Source: Brevibacterium antiquum CNRZ 918 (GTDB taxonomy: Bacteria > Actinomycetota > Actinomycetes > Actinomycetales > Brevibacteriaceae). Taken from it: a DNA stretch of 58,835 nt. The DNA is taken from positions 1 to 58,835 of the forward strand of contig NZ_FXZD01000014.1 of NCBI RefSeq assembly GCF_900169145.1, written 5' to 3'. Positions 24,412 through 33,319 of the stretch are shown in pieces. The notes under the pieces were generated by a model. It searched no databases. It was given only the letters and a program-made list of their open reading frames with translations, and was not told the origin of the DNA. How positions within the stretch are numbered: the first letter of the stretch is position 1; the number at the start of each line of letters is the position of its first letter. The translations under genes and the position numbers were made by a program.

Positions 24412-24980
24412 TGACGGAAACAACAACGAGCCGTCCAGCGCCACGCCTTAAGCAGGTTTACCGCGATGACATCGTGGCCAAGCTGCAGGACGAGTTCAAC
24501 TACACAAACCCCATGCAGGTTCCCGGTCTGACCAAGGTCGTCGTGAACATGGGTGTGGGTGACGCAGCACGCGATTCGAAGCTGATCGAAGGCGCAATCA
24601 ACGATTTGACTCTGATCACCGGTCAGAAGCCGATCGTGACTCGGGCGAGGAAGTCTATCGCCCAGTTCAAGTTGCGCGAAGGTCAGCCCATTGGAGCCCA
24701 CGTCACCATGCGTGGAACCCGTATGTGGGAATTCGTCGACCGTGTCATCTCTCTGGCGCTTCCGCGAATCCGCGACTTCCGCGGCCTCTCGGATCGTCAG
24801 TTCGACGGGAACGGTAACTACACCTTCGGTCTCACGGAGCAGTCGATGTTCCACGAGATCGATCAGGACCGGATCGACCGCGTCCGAGGTATGGATATCA
24901 CAGTTGTGACTACAGCGAACACCGACGACGAGGGACGTGCACTTCTGCGCCACCTCGGGTTCCCGTTCAAGACCAAATAA
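24411..24980 (+). CDS. rplE: 50S ribosomal protein L5
   Basis: Binds 5S rRNA and the P-site tRNA; 189 residues. The motifs [14 protein letters not shown] and [17 protein letters not shown] are intact. It is followed directly by rpsH after 69 nt; the S14 gene found here in many bacteria is absent. Confidence 0.98.
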   Translation: MTETTTSRPAPRLKQVYRDDIVAKLQDEFNYTNPMQVPGLTKVVVNMGVGDAARDSKLIEGAINDLTLITGQKPIVTRARKSIAQFKLREGQPIGAHVTMRGTRMWEFVDRVISLALPRIRDFRGLSDRQFDGNGNYTFGLTEQSMFHEIDQDRIDRVRGMDITVVTTANTDDEGRALLRHLGFPFKTK

Positions 24981-25049
24981 TCGCTACGTTGCAGGTCCAA
25001 GCACACAGTGTGTGGGCGGAAACCGTAACGAGGAAGGGCTAGAGCCCAA

Positions 25050-25448
25050 ATGACAATGACTGATCCAGTCGCAGACATGTTGACACGTCTGCGGAACGCC
25101 AACTCGGCTTATCACGAGGACGTCAGCATGCCGTTCTCGAAGCTGAAATCCAACATCGCTGAGATCCTCAAGAGCGAGGGCTACATCACCGGTTGGAGCG
25201 TCGAAGACGCTCAGGTCGGTAAGACCCTGCTTATGGACCTCAAGTTCGGTCCCAACCGGGAGCGCTCGATCGCCGGCCTGCGCCGTGTGTCGAAGCCCGG
25301 GCTGCGCGTTTACGCGAAGTCGACCAACTTGCCTAAGGTCCTCGGTGGACTCGGCATCGCCATTCTGTCGACCTCGTCAGGCCTCCTGACCGATCGTCAG
25401 GCCGCCAAGAAGGGTGTGGGTGGGGAAGTCCTCGCCTACGTCTGGTAA
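25050..25448 (+). CDS. rpsH: 30S ribosomal protein S8
   Basis: Central-domain assembly protein, in other bacteria the autogenous repressor of the spc operon; 132 residues. [15 protein letters not shown] and the C-terminal [21 protein letters not shown] are typical. ATG at 25050 (after GAGGAAGG) or 25056 may be the start. Confidence 0.97.
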   Translation: MTMTDPVADMLTRLRNANSAYHEDVSMPFSKLKSNIAEILKSEGYITGWSVEDAQVGKTLLMDLKFGPNRERSIAGLRRVSKPGLRVYAKSTNLPKVLGGLGIAILSTSSGLLTDRQAAKKGVGGEVLAYVW

Positions 25449-25464
25449 GGAAGGAGAGAAGAAT

Positions 25465-26001
25465 ATGTCACGTATTGGCAAGAACCCGATCTCCGTCCCG
25501 AATGGCGTAGAGGTCAAAATCGATGGCCAGGATGTCGCCGTCAAGGGACCGAAGGGCGATCTGTCCGTCTCCATCGCCGAGCCGATCACCGTATCGCTCG
25601 ACGAAGGCGTCGTGACAGTGGCCCGTCCGAATGAGGAGCGCGAATCGCGTTCGCTGCACGGACTGTCCCGCACGATGATCAACAACATGATCGTCGGTGT
25701 GACCGAGGGCTACTCAAAGGCTCTCGAAATCGTCGGCACCGGTTACCGCGTGCAGGCCAAGGGATCGAACCTCGAGTTCGCTCTGGGCTACAGCCACTCG
25801 ATCACCGTCGAACCCCCTGAGGGAATCTCCTTCACGGTCGACGGACAGACCAAACTGGCAGTTCACGGCATCGACAAGCAGCTGGTCGGAGAGACCGCTG
25901 CCAACATCCGGAAGCTGCGCAAGCCTGAACCCTACAAGGGTAAGGGTGTCCGCTATGTCGGAGAAAATGTCCGTCGCAAGGTCGGAAAGGCTGGTAAGTA
26001 G
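25465..26001 (+). CDS. rplF: 50S ribosomal protein L6
   Basis: Two-domain protein near the factor-binding site; 178 residues from the ATG at 25465, preceded by GGAAGGAGAG. An in-frame upstream ATG inside rpsH is not conserved. The C-terminal [20 protein letters not shown] motif is intact. It is followed by rplR after 2 nt. Confidence 0.97.
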   Translation: MSRIGKNPISVPNGVEVKIDGQDVAVKGPKGDLSVSIAEPITVSLDEGVVTVARPNEERESRSLHGLSRTMINNMIVGVTEGYSKALEIVGTGYRVQAKGSNLEFALGYSHSITVEPPEGISFTVDGQTKLAVHGIDKQLVGETAANIRKLRKPEPYKGKGVRYVGENVRRKVGKAGK

Positions 26002-26003
26002 AG

Positions 26004-26384
26004 ATGGCCTTTGGCAAAAAGGAAAGCTACGGCAAGGGCAGGGCTGCGGCCCGCAAACGTCGTCACGCTCGTCTGCGCAAGCATGTCAGCGGTACGCCGG
26101 AACGTCCTCGCCTGTCAGTGACTCGCTCCACGCGCCACGTCTTTGTCCAGGTGATCGACGACACCGTCGGTAATACCTTGGCATCGGCCTCCACCATGGA
26201 AGCCGACCTGCGCACATTCGAGGGTGACAAGACCGGCAAGGCCCACAAGGTCGGTGAGCTGGTAGCGCAGCGCGCCAAAGAAGCCGGTATCGAAGCCGTC
26301 GTGTTCGACCGTGGCGGCAATGCCTACCACGGCCGTGTGCAGGCAATCGCCGAAGGTGCACGTGAAGGAGGATTGGCCCTATGA
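26004..26384 (+). CDS. rplR: 50S ribosomal protein L18
   Basis: 5S rRNA-binding protein; 126 residues. [20 protein letters not shown] and the C-terminal [20 protein letters not shown] are conserved. It overlaps rpsE by 4 nt (ATGA). Confidence 0.97.
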   Translation: MAFGKKESYGKGRAAARKRRHARLRKHVSGTPERPRLSVTRSTRHVFVQVIDDTVGNTLASASTMEADLRTFEGDKTGKAHKVGELVAQRAKEAGIEAVVFDRGGNAYHGRVQAIAEGAREGGLAL

Positions 26385-27073
26385 GCACTGAAGAGAACAA
26401 GGAACAGCAGCCAGCTGCTGAAACCCGTACCGATGGCAACAGTGATCGCTCCTCACGTGGTCGCGGTCAGGCCGGTCAGGGTGGTCAGGGCGGCCAGGGT
26501 CGTGGACGCGGCGAAGGCCGTGGACGCGGCGGTCGCGGTGACCGCGAAGAGAAGAGCCAGTTCATCGAGCACGTCGTCACGATCAACCGCGTGTCGAAGG
26601 TGGTCAAGGGCGGACGTCGTTTCTCCTTCACCGCACTCGTCGTCGTCGGTGACGGAGACGGCATGGTCGGCATGGGATACGGCAAGGCTAAGGAAGTTCC
26701 TGCAGCCATTGCCAAGGGTGTCGAGGAGGCGAAGAAGAGCTTCTTCCGCGTCCCACGCATCCAGAAGACCATTCCGCACCCGATCCAGGGTGAAACCGCT
26801 GCCGGTGTTGTCATGCTGCGTCCTGCCGCTCCCGGTACCGGCGTCATCGCCGGTGGCCCGGTCCGTGCGGTACTCGATGCTGCTGGCGTTCAGGACATCC
26901 TGTCCAAGTCGCTGGGGTCGGCCAACGCAATCAATATCGTTCGCGCGGCGATCAAGGCCCTCCAGAGCCTCGAACGCCCAGAGCAGGTCGCGGCACGCCG
27001 CGGCTTACCGGTGGACGAGGTCGCCCCTCACGCATTGCTGCGGGCGGCTGCTGAAGGCGAGGGGAAATCCTGA
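26381..27073 (+). CDS. rpsE: 30S ribosomal protein S5 with RG/QG-rich N-terminal extension
   Basis: mRNA entry-channel and fidelity protein; 230 residues against about 165-200 in most bacteria. The excess is an N-terminal disordered region of about 60 residues with repeated GQ and RGRG units (for example [19 protein letters not shown]). The conserved domain starts at about [19 protein letters not shown]. Its neighbour on the ribosome, S3, carries a similar RG-rich tail. Starts inside the rplR stop (ATGA); its TGA overlaps the rpmD ATG. Confidence 0.97.
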   Translation: MSTEENKEQQPAAETRTDGNSDRSSRGRGQAGQGGQGGQGRGRGEGRGRGGRGDREEKSQFIEHVVTINRVSKVVKGGRRFSFTALVVVGDGDGMVGMGYGKAKEVPAAIAKGVEEAKKSFFRVPRIQKTIPHPIQGETAAGVVMLRPAAPGTGVIAGGPVRAVLDAAGVQDILSKSLGSANAINIVRAAIKALQSLERPEQVAARRGLPVDEVAPHALLRAAAEGEGKS

Positions 27074-27255
27074 TGGCAAAACTCAAGGTAACCCAGCGCA
27101 AATCCGAAATCGGTGGCAAGCCGAACCAGCGTGACTCGCTGCGTTCGCTTGGACTGAAGCGGATCGACGATGTGGTGGTGTGCGAAGATCGTCCGGAAAT
27201 TCGCGGAATGATCAATGTCGTGCGTCACCTCGTGACTGTGGAAGAGGTGGATTGA
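27073..27255 (+). CDS. rpmD: 50S ribosomal protein L30
   Basis: Short 60-residue protein with the L30 fold ([20 protein letters not shown]). The TGATG junction with rpsE and a 1-nt gap to rplO indicate coupled translation. Confidence 0.96.
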   Translation: MAKLKVTQRKSEIGGKPNQRDSLRSLGLKRIDDVVVCEDRPEIRGMINVVRHLVTVEEVD

Positions 27256-27256
27256 T

Positions 27257-27709
27257 ATGTCGAACGATGACTCACTCAAGGTCCACGATCTCCGTCCTGC
27301 TCCAGGAGCAAAAACCGCCAAGACCCGTGTCGGTCGTGGTGAAGCTTCGAAGGGCAAGACAGCCGGACGCGGAACCAAGGGCACACGTGCCCGCTACCAG
27401 GTTCCTCACGGCTTCGAGGGTGGACAGACTCCGATGCACATGCGTCTGCCTAAACTGCGCGGGTTCAAGAACCCCGCAAAGGTGACGTTCCAGGTTGTCA
27501 ACCTTGACAAGCTGTCGGCCTTGTACCCAGAAGGCGGCGACGTCACTGTCGCCGATCTGGTGGCCAAGGGCGCCGTGCGTCCAAAGCAGCCCGTGAAGGT
27601 TCTGGGCACCGGTGAGATCACCGTTGCTCTGAACATCACTGCAGACAAGGTCTCGGGTTCAGCACTCGAGAAGATCATGGCTGCAGGCGGAAGCGTCAGC
27701 GAAGCCTGA
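27257..27709 (+). CDS. rplO: 50S ribosomal protein L15
   Basis: Late-assembly protein; 150 residues. The Gly/Lys/Arg-rich N-terminus ([20 protein letters not shown]) and [19 protein letters not shown] are characteristic. It is the last gene of the spc operon here, with a strong terminator 35 nt after the stop. Confidence 0.98.
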   Translation: MSNDDSLKVHDLRPAPGAKTAKTRVGRGEASKGKTAGRGTKGTRARYQVPHGFEGGQTPMHMRLPKLRGFKNPAKVTFQVVNLDKLSALYPEGGDVTVADLVAKGAVRPKQPVKVLGTGEITVALNITADKVSGSALEKIMAAGGSVSEA

Positions 27710-27743
27710 ACAGCACCCGCACAGCGGGTCTGAGGTTTCTCGG

Positions 27744-27774
27744 GAAGGGGCGGTCACTATGTGACCGCCCCTTC
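27744..27774 (+). terminator. terminator of the spc operon
   Basis: Arms gaaggggcggtcac (27744-27757) and gtgaccgccccttc (27761-27774) are perfect over 14 bp with a TAT loop. It separates rplO from secY; 27775-27987 must then hold a secY promoter, which I cannot place confidently. Confidence 0.88.
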
Positions 27775-27987
27775 GTCGTCTCCGGTCTCTCAAGCCTATG
27801 ACCTGCGCCAAGACGATGCTGAGTCCGTAGCGACACAGTCTCAGCGAGGATGGGCCTGACGTGGATCCAAGCGGCCTCTCGGTTTCAGCCTGAGGGTCAT
27901 ACCCTGGTAGTCTTTTGCAGGTATTTGTCTCATTCGCCAGGTCGTGTCTGCGACCCTGACTTTTTCATCCCCCAATGAGGAGGACGC

Positions 27988-29289
27988 TTGATCGGCGCAA
28001 TTCGGAGGGCCTTCAGAACGCCCGACCTGAGGAACAAACTCCTCTTCACCCTGGGCATTCTTGTCATCTTCCGCCTCGGTTCGTTCATTCCCTCGCCGGG
28101 AATCGATTACACCCAGGTTCAACAATGCGTGGCGTCCCCGCAGCTGAATGAGGGCGGGTTCGCAATGATCAACCTGTTCAGCGGTGGCGCACTGCTCCAG
28201 CTGTCTATCTTCGCTCTGGGCATCATGCCCTACATCACCGCCAGCATCATCGTCCAACTCCTGCGCGTGGTCATTCCGCGCTTCGAGTCGCTGCACAAAG
28301 AGGGCGCCTCAGGACAGGCGAAACTGACTCAGTACACCCGCTACCTGACTATCGGGCTGGCCGTGCTCAATGCAACGACCCTCGTGGCCACCGTACGTTC
28401 GGGTGCCCTCTTCGGCGGCATCGAAGGCTGCAACGACCTGATCACCAATGACTCCTGGTGGGGCATCTCCGTGCTCGTCGTCACTTTGGTGGCCGGCACC
28501 GGCCTGATCATGTGGCTCGGCGAGCAGATCACCGAGCACGGTGTCGGCAACGGTATGTCGCTGCTCATCTTCACCTCCGTGGCATCGGCGTTCCCCTCCT
28601 CGCTGGGAGCCATCTTCCGCGAGCAGGGTGTCGACATCTTCCTCATCGTCATCGCAGTCGGACTCGTGCTCGTGGCACTCGTCGTCTTCGTCGAGCAGTC
28701 CCAGCGACGCATTCCGGTCCAGTACGCCAAGCGCATGGTCGGACGCCGGATGTTCGGCGGAACCTCGACCTACATCCCGATCAAGGTCAACATGGCCGGC
28801 GTGATCCCCGTGATCTTCGCATCCTCGGTTCTCTACCTGCCCAGCCTGATCTCGCAGTTCTTCGATCCGGAGAGCAAGTGGGTGGAGTGGATCAACACCT
28901 ACTTCACACGCGGGGACCACCCGATCTACATCGCCACCTACGCACTGCTGACGATCTTCTTCGCATACTTCTACGTCGCGATCACCTTCAACCCGGAGGA
29001 AGTCGCGGACAACATGAAGAAGTACGGCGGCTTCGTCCCCGGCATTCGTGCCGGACGACCCACAGCCGACTACCTGAGCTTCGTGCTCAGTCGTATCAAC
29101 TTCCCGGGCTCGCTCTACCTGGCCTTCATCGCGCTGATCCCACTGATCGCGCTCGTGCTCATCAACGCGAACCAGAACTTCCCGTTCGGCGGCACCTCGC
29201 TGCTGATTGTGGTGGGAGTCGGCCTCGAGACCGTCAAGCAGATCGACGCACAGATGCAGCAGCGTCATTACGAGGGCCTGCTGCGCTGA
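27988..29289 (+). CDS. secY: preprotein translocase subunit SecY
   Basis: Channel subunit of the Sec translocon in the cytoplasmic membrane; 433 residues with about ten hydrophobic segments. Landmarks are the N-terminal FRTPDLRNKLLFTLG, the plug-adjacent GGALLQLSIFALGIMPYI and the cytosolic-loop GGFVPGIRAGRPT. The start is TTG at 27988 with GAGGAGG upstream. It has its own upstream region after the rplO terminator and is followed by adk after 43 nt. Confidence 0.97.
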   Translation: MIGAIRRAFRTPDLRNKLLFTLGILVIFRLGSFIPSPGIDYTQVQQCVASPQLNEGGFAMINLFSGGALLQLSIFALGIMPYITASIIVQLLRVVIPRFESLHKEGASGQAKLTQYTRYLTIGLAVLNATTLVATVRSGALFGGIEGCNDLITNDSWWGISVLVVTLVAGTGLIMWLGEQITEHGVGNGMSLLIFTSVASAFPSSLGAIFREQGVDIFLIVIAVGLVLVALVVFVEQSQRRIPVQYAKRMVGRRMFGGTSTYIPIKVNMAGVIPVIFASSVLYLPSLISQFFDPESKWVEWINTYFTRGDHPIYIATYALLTIFFAYFYVAITFNPEEVADNMKKYGGFVPGIRAGRPTADYLSFVLSRINFPGSLYLAFIALIPLIALVLINANQNFPFGGTSLLIVVGVGLETVKQIDAQMQQRHYEGLLR

Positions 29290-29332
29290 CCGTTCCCGAC
29301 CCGCGGAAATCTATTGGAAGGACACACACCTT

Positions 29333-29899
29333 ATGAGCTCACGCATCATCCTGATCGGCCCTCCCGGCGCCGGCAAAGGCACCCAGGCCGCGCGCCTGTC
29401 TGAGGCGCTGAACGTCCCGGCCATCTCGACCGGCGACATCTTCCGTGCCAACGTGAAGGGCGAGACCGAACTCGGCAACCTTGCCAAGCGGTATATGGAC
29501 GCTGGAGAGTACGTCCCCGATGAGGTGACCAATTCGATGGTCGCCGATCGTCTGGGCCAGGAGGACGCCGCTGAGGGGTTCCTCCTCGACGGTTACCCGC
29601 GCACCAGTGCGCAGGTGGATGAACTCGACCGGATCCTCGACGCCCAGGGCCATGAGATCGAGCAGGTCGTCGAGCTCACTGCTGACATCGATGAGGTCGT
29701 CGCCCGGCTGCTGGCGCGTGCGCAGACTGAAGGTCGCAGTGATGACAGTGAAGACGTCATCCGTCACCGTCTCGACGTCTACGCCGAGCAGACGCAGCCG
29801 CTGACCGACATCTACCGCGAACGCGGTCTGCTGCGCCAAGTGGACGGCCTCGGCGAAGTCGCCGAGATCACCGACCGGATCCTCGACTCCATTCGATGA
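29333..29899 (+). CDS. adk: adenylate kinase
   Basis: Interconverts ATP+AMP and 2 ADP; 188 residues from the ATG at 29333 (TTGGAAGGA upstream). The P-loop is GPPGAGKGTQAARL; LLDGYPRT and a short LID without zinc cysteines (RSDDSEDVIRHRL) mark the short actinobacterial form. It overlaps map by 4 nt (ATGA). Confidence 0.97.
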   Translation: MSSRIILIGPPGAGKGTQAARLSEALNVPAISTGDIFRANVKGETELGNLAKRYMDAGEYVPDEVTNSMVADRLGQEDAAEGFLLDGYPRTSAQVDELDRILDAQGHEIEQVVELTADIDEVVARLLARAQTEGRSDDSEDVIRHRLDVYAEQTQPLTDIYRERGLLRQVDGLGEVAEITDRILDSIR

Positions 29900-30732
29900 T
29901 CTTCGGTCCCCGGATCGAGCTGAAGTCACCCGAGCAGCTGGTCACGATGCGCCGGGCCGGTCTGCTCACGAGCGCAGTGCTCAAAGCCGCCCGTGAGGCG
30001 GCTGTGCCAGACGCAACCACCGCCGAGGTGGACGCGGCTGCCGAGGCTGTCATCACCGAGGCCGGGGCCCAGTCCAACTTCAAGGGTTACCAGGGTTTCC
30101 CCGCCGTCGTGTGCATCTCCGTCAATGAGGAGATCGTGCACGGCATCCCTGGGGACAAGGTCCTCAAGGCCGGGGATCTCGTGTCGATCGACGGCGGAGC
30201 CATCGTCGACGGTTTCCATGGGGATTCGGCATTCACCATGATCGTCGGCGGCGACTCCGCCGGCTCGAGCGCCGATATCGCGCTGTCGCGGGCGACGGAG
30301 AAGGCGATGTGGGTCGGCATCGCCGCGTTCGCCGCCGGAAACAAAGTCAGCGACATCGGTGACGCAATCGACGATTATGTCTCAAGCGAGGCTCCTGAAC
30401 TCGGGCTGGTGGAGGAATTCACCGGCCACGGCATCGGCACTGCCATGCACATGCCGCCCGAGGTGCTGAACTATCGTGCGAAGTCGAACGGACCGAAGAT
30501 CAAATCCGGAATGTGTCTGGCAATCGAGCCGATGCTCACAGCCGGCAGCAGCGAGACCATCACCCTGGCAGACGACTGGACCGTCGTGACAGAGGATGGT
30601 TCGCGTGCGAGCCATTGGGAGCACAGCGTCGCCAAGCATGATGGGGGAGTCTGGGTACTCACTGCTGAGGATGGGGGAGTGGCGGGACTGGCACCGTTCG
30701 GAATCACACCAGTCCCTCCGGCAGGCTCCTGA
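29896..30732 (+). CDS. map: methionine aminopeptidase type I
   Basis: Removes N-terminal methionine; 278 residues. The five metal ligands lie in SIDGGAIVDGFHGDSAFT (two Asp), GHGIGTAMHMPP (His), CLAIEPM (Glu) and HWEHSVA (Glu). It is translationally coupled to adk. The C-terminus after the last ligand is about 25 residues. In many actinobacteria infA follows directly; here about 4 kb intervenes. Confidence 0.96.
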   Translation: MIFGPRIELKSPEQLVTMRRAGLLTSAVLKAAREAAVPDATTAEVDAAAEAVITEAGAQSNFKGYQGFPAVVCISVNEEIVHGIPGDKVLKAGDLVSIDGGAIVDGFHGDSAFTMIVGGDSAGSSADIALSRATEKAMWVGIAAFAAGNKVSDIGDAIDDYVSSEAPELGLVEEFTGHGIGTAMHMPPEVLNYRAKSNGPKIKSGMCLAIEPMLTAGSSETITLADDWTVVTEDGSRASHWEHSVAKHDGGVWVLTAEDGGVAGLAPFGITPVPPAGS

Positions 30733-30771
30733 GTCCGAAGAACGACCAGGCAGCCGTGCCGATGGTTCGGT

Positions 30772-31017
30772 TCACGGTTGTGGAGTTCGCTGCGTTCGTT
30801 TGAGATCGTTCGTCGTGACGATGTGTATGATGACGAACAGTGCCGAACCTGACATGAGGCTCAGCGCGAACATCCACGCTGCAGTGACCTGAATGTCGAA
30901 ACCTGCGATCATGAAGGCCACAAAGGTGATGAACGCTGTGATCGATGCGGTCAGGACCGCGGTGGTCCGTGCCCTCTGAAATACTCGTAGATTCGTTTCG
31001 TATGCCTCGTCGTCCAT
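30772..31017 (-). CDS. small two-helix membrane protein, unknown function
   Basis: 81 residues from the ATG at 31017, which has an AAGGAG ribosome site 8 nt upstream; a longer open frame has no such site. Two hydrophobic stretches (AVLTASITAFITFVAFMIAG, then AWMFALSLMSGSALFVIIHI) predict two membrane helices with a charged N-terminus and a basic C-terminal tail. It is divergent from the PaaX-like gene. No family is recognised. Confidence 0.65.
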   Translation of the reverse strand: MDDEAYETNLRVFQRARTTAVLTASITAFITFVAFMIAGFDIQVTAAWMFALSLMSGSALFVIIHIVTTNDLKRTQRTPQP

Positions 31018-31096
31018 GACGCTGCTCCTTGTGTTCGGGGCCGATTTCAGCGGCCGTCTCAACACTATCGTTGTGATTTCACGTTAGGATCTGGTC

Positions 31097-31981
31097 ATGA
31101 CGGGTGTCCACGATCACACGAAACGTTCGGCAGATGTGGGCGATCGGTATCGCCTGACCCGGATCGCCTTTGACGTCATCTCTGCTTTCGGCTGTCTCCG
31201 CGCGCAGGGACTTCCGGGTCCTGTCATCGTCGGGATCCTCGATGAACACGGCTATTCGTCCTCAAGCGTGCACAATCAGCTGGTGAGGATGGTCCACCGG
31301 AGCATTCTGACCAGTGAAAAGGTCGGTCGGGTGACGGTCTACCGGTTAGGCGAACGCATTCTCTCCTGATTCATGGACATCGCGGGTGACCGGGAGGCGC
31401 CGACGTTCGATGGCTGTTTCCATTCTGCCCTGTACTCGATTCCAGAGACCTCGCGGATGCTGCGCGACCGGTTCCAATATGTGGCCAGGATGCTCGGATA
31501 TCGGCAGCTGCGCCCGGGCCTCCTGCTGTCCTTCGCCGATCTCTCTTATGAGCTCTCCGCGCAGCTGCCCGAGGTCGCCGAGCCGGGGTGGTGCGAATTT
31601 GCGACGATACGGCCCGAGAGCCAGGAGACAGCCGTACGAATGACCTCGCGGGCCTTCGACCTGGAGGCGGCGTCTCTGCAGCTGCCACGCCTCGAGGATG
31701 CTCTTGCCGCCTTGAGCCTGAACGACAGACAGCCGGGAGCCGGACATCCGGACATGTCGCTGGTGAAGTTCTTCGACATCTACTTTCAGGTCGCCCAGGC
31801 GGTCATGTCCCATCCGATACTTCCGCCCGCGCTGGTGGGACCGGATCAGCCGGCTCTGCGTTTTCGCACGCTGATGGACCGGTGCAATCTGGAGTACTAC
31901 CTGAGGTTCGATCAGCAGCTGTTGGAGCGCGCAGGCGCCAGTTCGGCCTTCGACCTCATCGAATGGCTGCCGAACAGATAA
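31097..31981 (+). pseudogene. PaaX-like transcriptional regulator interrupted by an in-frame TGA
   Basis: Two open frames in the same reading frame, 31097-31369 (90 residues) and 31373-31981 (202 residues), are separated only by TGA (31367-31369) and one TTC codon. The first is a winged-helix domain (YSSSSVHNQLVRMVHRSILT...GRVTVYRL). The second begins like the PaaX central domain (PTFDGCFHSALYSIPETSRM, then LRDRF) and ends with the PaaX C-terminal helices. Together they give about 292 residues, the normal PaaX length. The ATG at 31373 has no ribosome site. A nonsense mutation is the simplest reading; readthrough, or reinitiation giving two chains, is possible. PaaX relatives repress catabolic genes; the target here is unknown. 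Confidence 0.75.
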
Positions 31982-32011
31982 GACAAGCTGGCAGACGCCG
32001 GCGACCTCAGC

Positions 32012-33157
32012 TCAGAGCGCAGAGGCGATGCGTTCGATTGCTCCGGTCAGGAGCGGGCGGGGGAGGGCGAAGTTGAAGCGGATATGGCCCTCTCCGACCT
32101 CGCCGCACAGTCGGCCTTCCGTGATGGCGACGTGGGCACGTTCGTTGAAGTGCTGAGACAGACCGGTCTCGAGACCGTATCCGCGCAGATCCAACCAGGC
32201 CAGGTACGTCCCCTCAGGCGGGAGGAATGTGGCATTGGGCAGATGAGCGGAGACCAGATCGGTCAGCAGTTCGCGATTGCCTTTGAGATAGGCAGTGATC
32301 TCATCAAGCCAGTCTCCGGACTGGGTGTAGGCGGCCGTGGTGGCGAGAATGCCTGGATTCGATGCAGCGCCGGAGACGAAGTTTCCCTTCTCGGCCCAGA
32401 TCTCTCTGTCCTTCTCACTGCTGAGGATGAGCTGCGCGCATTTGAGTCCGGGGATGTTGAATGCCTTGGAGGCGGCGGTCGCGGTGGCGGTATGCCCCGC
32501 GGTGGTCTCATTCAGGCTCGCATAGGAGATGTGACGGGCCGGCGCATAGACGAGGGGTGCGTGGATCTCATCGGAGAACACACGCGCACCATTGCGCTCG
32601 ACCACCTCGGCGAGGGCCAAGAGCTCAGCTTCTGTGTAGACCTTGCCGATCGGGTTGTGGGGATTGCACAGCACCAGAGTGGCACCCGGCACCAGGGCCG
32701 AGTCGAGGGCGTCGAGGTCGACGGACCAGCCGGTCTCGGAGCGGATCATCGGCACCTCGAAGAGCTCGCGCCCGGTGACCTTGGCGACGTCGAAGAAGGG
32801 CATGTAGGCAGGGGTCGGAAGGACGATCGGGGTGTCTGCCGGGGTCAGGTGTGTGAGGATGCCCAGGAAGCTGGCGATGACGTCGCTGGCCAGTTCGACG
32901 TGATCGGTCGGGAACTGCCAGCCGTAGCGTTCGGCACAGAACGCCGAGGTGGCCGACTTGAGGTCGGAGACGATCGACTGCGGTGCATAGCCGTAGAGGT
33001 CACGCTCATCGACTTCGCGCAGTGCCTGACGCACACCCGGTGCGACTCCGAAGTCCATTTCGGCGATGAATGCGCCGAGGCTGCCCGGAAAGCTCGACCA
33101 CTTCCGGCCGCCCTTGGCGATGAGTGATTCTTCTGTGATCGAATCCAGGTTCTGCAC
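32012..33157 (-). CDS. PatB/MalY/AecD-type cystathionine beta-lyase (C-S lyase)
   Basis: PLP enzyme of fold type I; 381 residues. The N-terminus (RKWSSFPGSLGAFIAEMDFG) and YGYAPQ match AecD/PatB C-S lyases. The PLP lysine lies in TAAS-K-AFNIPGLKCAQ, with CNPHNPIGKV and FSDEIHAPLVY as cofactor contacts. The expected activity is beta-elimination of cystathionine, cysteine conjugates or similar thioethers, releasing thiols. The start is GTG with GAAGGAG upstream. It is divergent from a frameshifted MFS transporter. Gene symbol withheld because MalY, PatB and AecD cannot be separated here. Confidence 0.85.
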   Translation of the reverse strand: MQNLDSITEESLIAKGGRKWSSFPGSLGAFIAEMDFGVAPGVRQALREVDERDLYGYAPQSIVSDLKSATSAFCAERYGWQFPTDHVELASDVIASFLGILTHLTPADTPIVLPTPAYMPFFDVAKVTGRELFEVPMIRSETGWSVDLDALDSALVPGATLVLCNPHNPIGKVYTEAELLALAEVVERNGARVFSDEIHAPLVYAPARHISYASLNETTAGHTATATAASKAFNIPGLKCAQLILSSEKDREIWAEKGNFVSGAASNPGILATTAAYTQSGDWLDEITAYLKGNRELLTDLVSAHLPNATFLPPEGTYLAWLDLRGYGLETGLSQHFNERAHVAITEGRLCGEVGEGHIRFNFALPRPLLTGAIERIASAL

Positions 33158-33319
33158 GTGATGCTCCTTCGATGGCCGGTGTGCGACTGTCGGTTTTCAC
33201 GCTAGCAGGGCAGGCAGCCGTTGTGGCGCCCGTTCCGACATGCACGGTCACGGACTACAGTGGAACCGGCGGCACGAGCCGCTGCCACGATGACAGCCCA
33301 TGAAGATGTGGAGGCCGGG

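Noticed and set aside
28309..29268. 319-residue open frame antisense to secY
   Set aside because: Very Asp/Glu/His-rich translation, as expected from reading a membrane protein gene backwards.
31367..31369. TGA of the PaaX-like gene as a selenocysteine codon
   Set aside because: PaaX proteins have no selenocysteine history, the site is a linker between domains, and I see no SECIS-like stem immediately after it.
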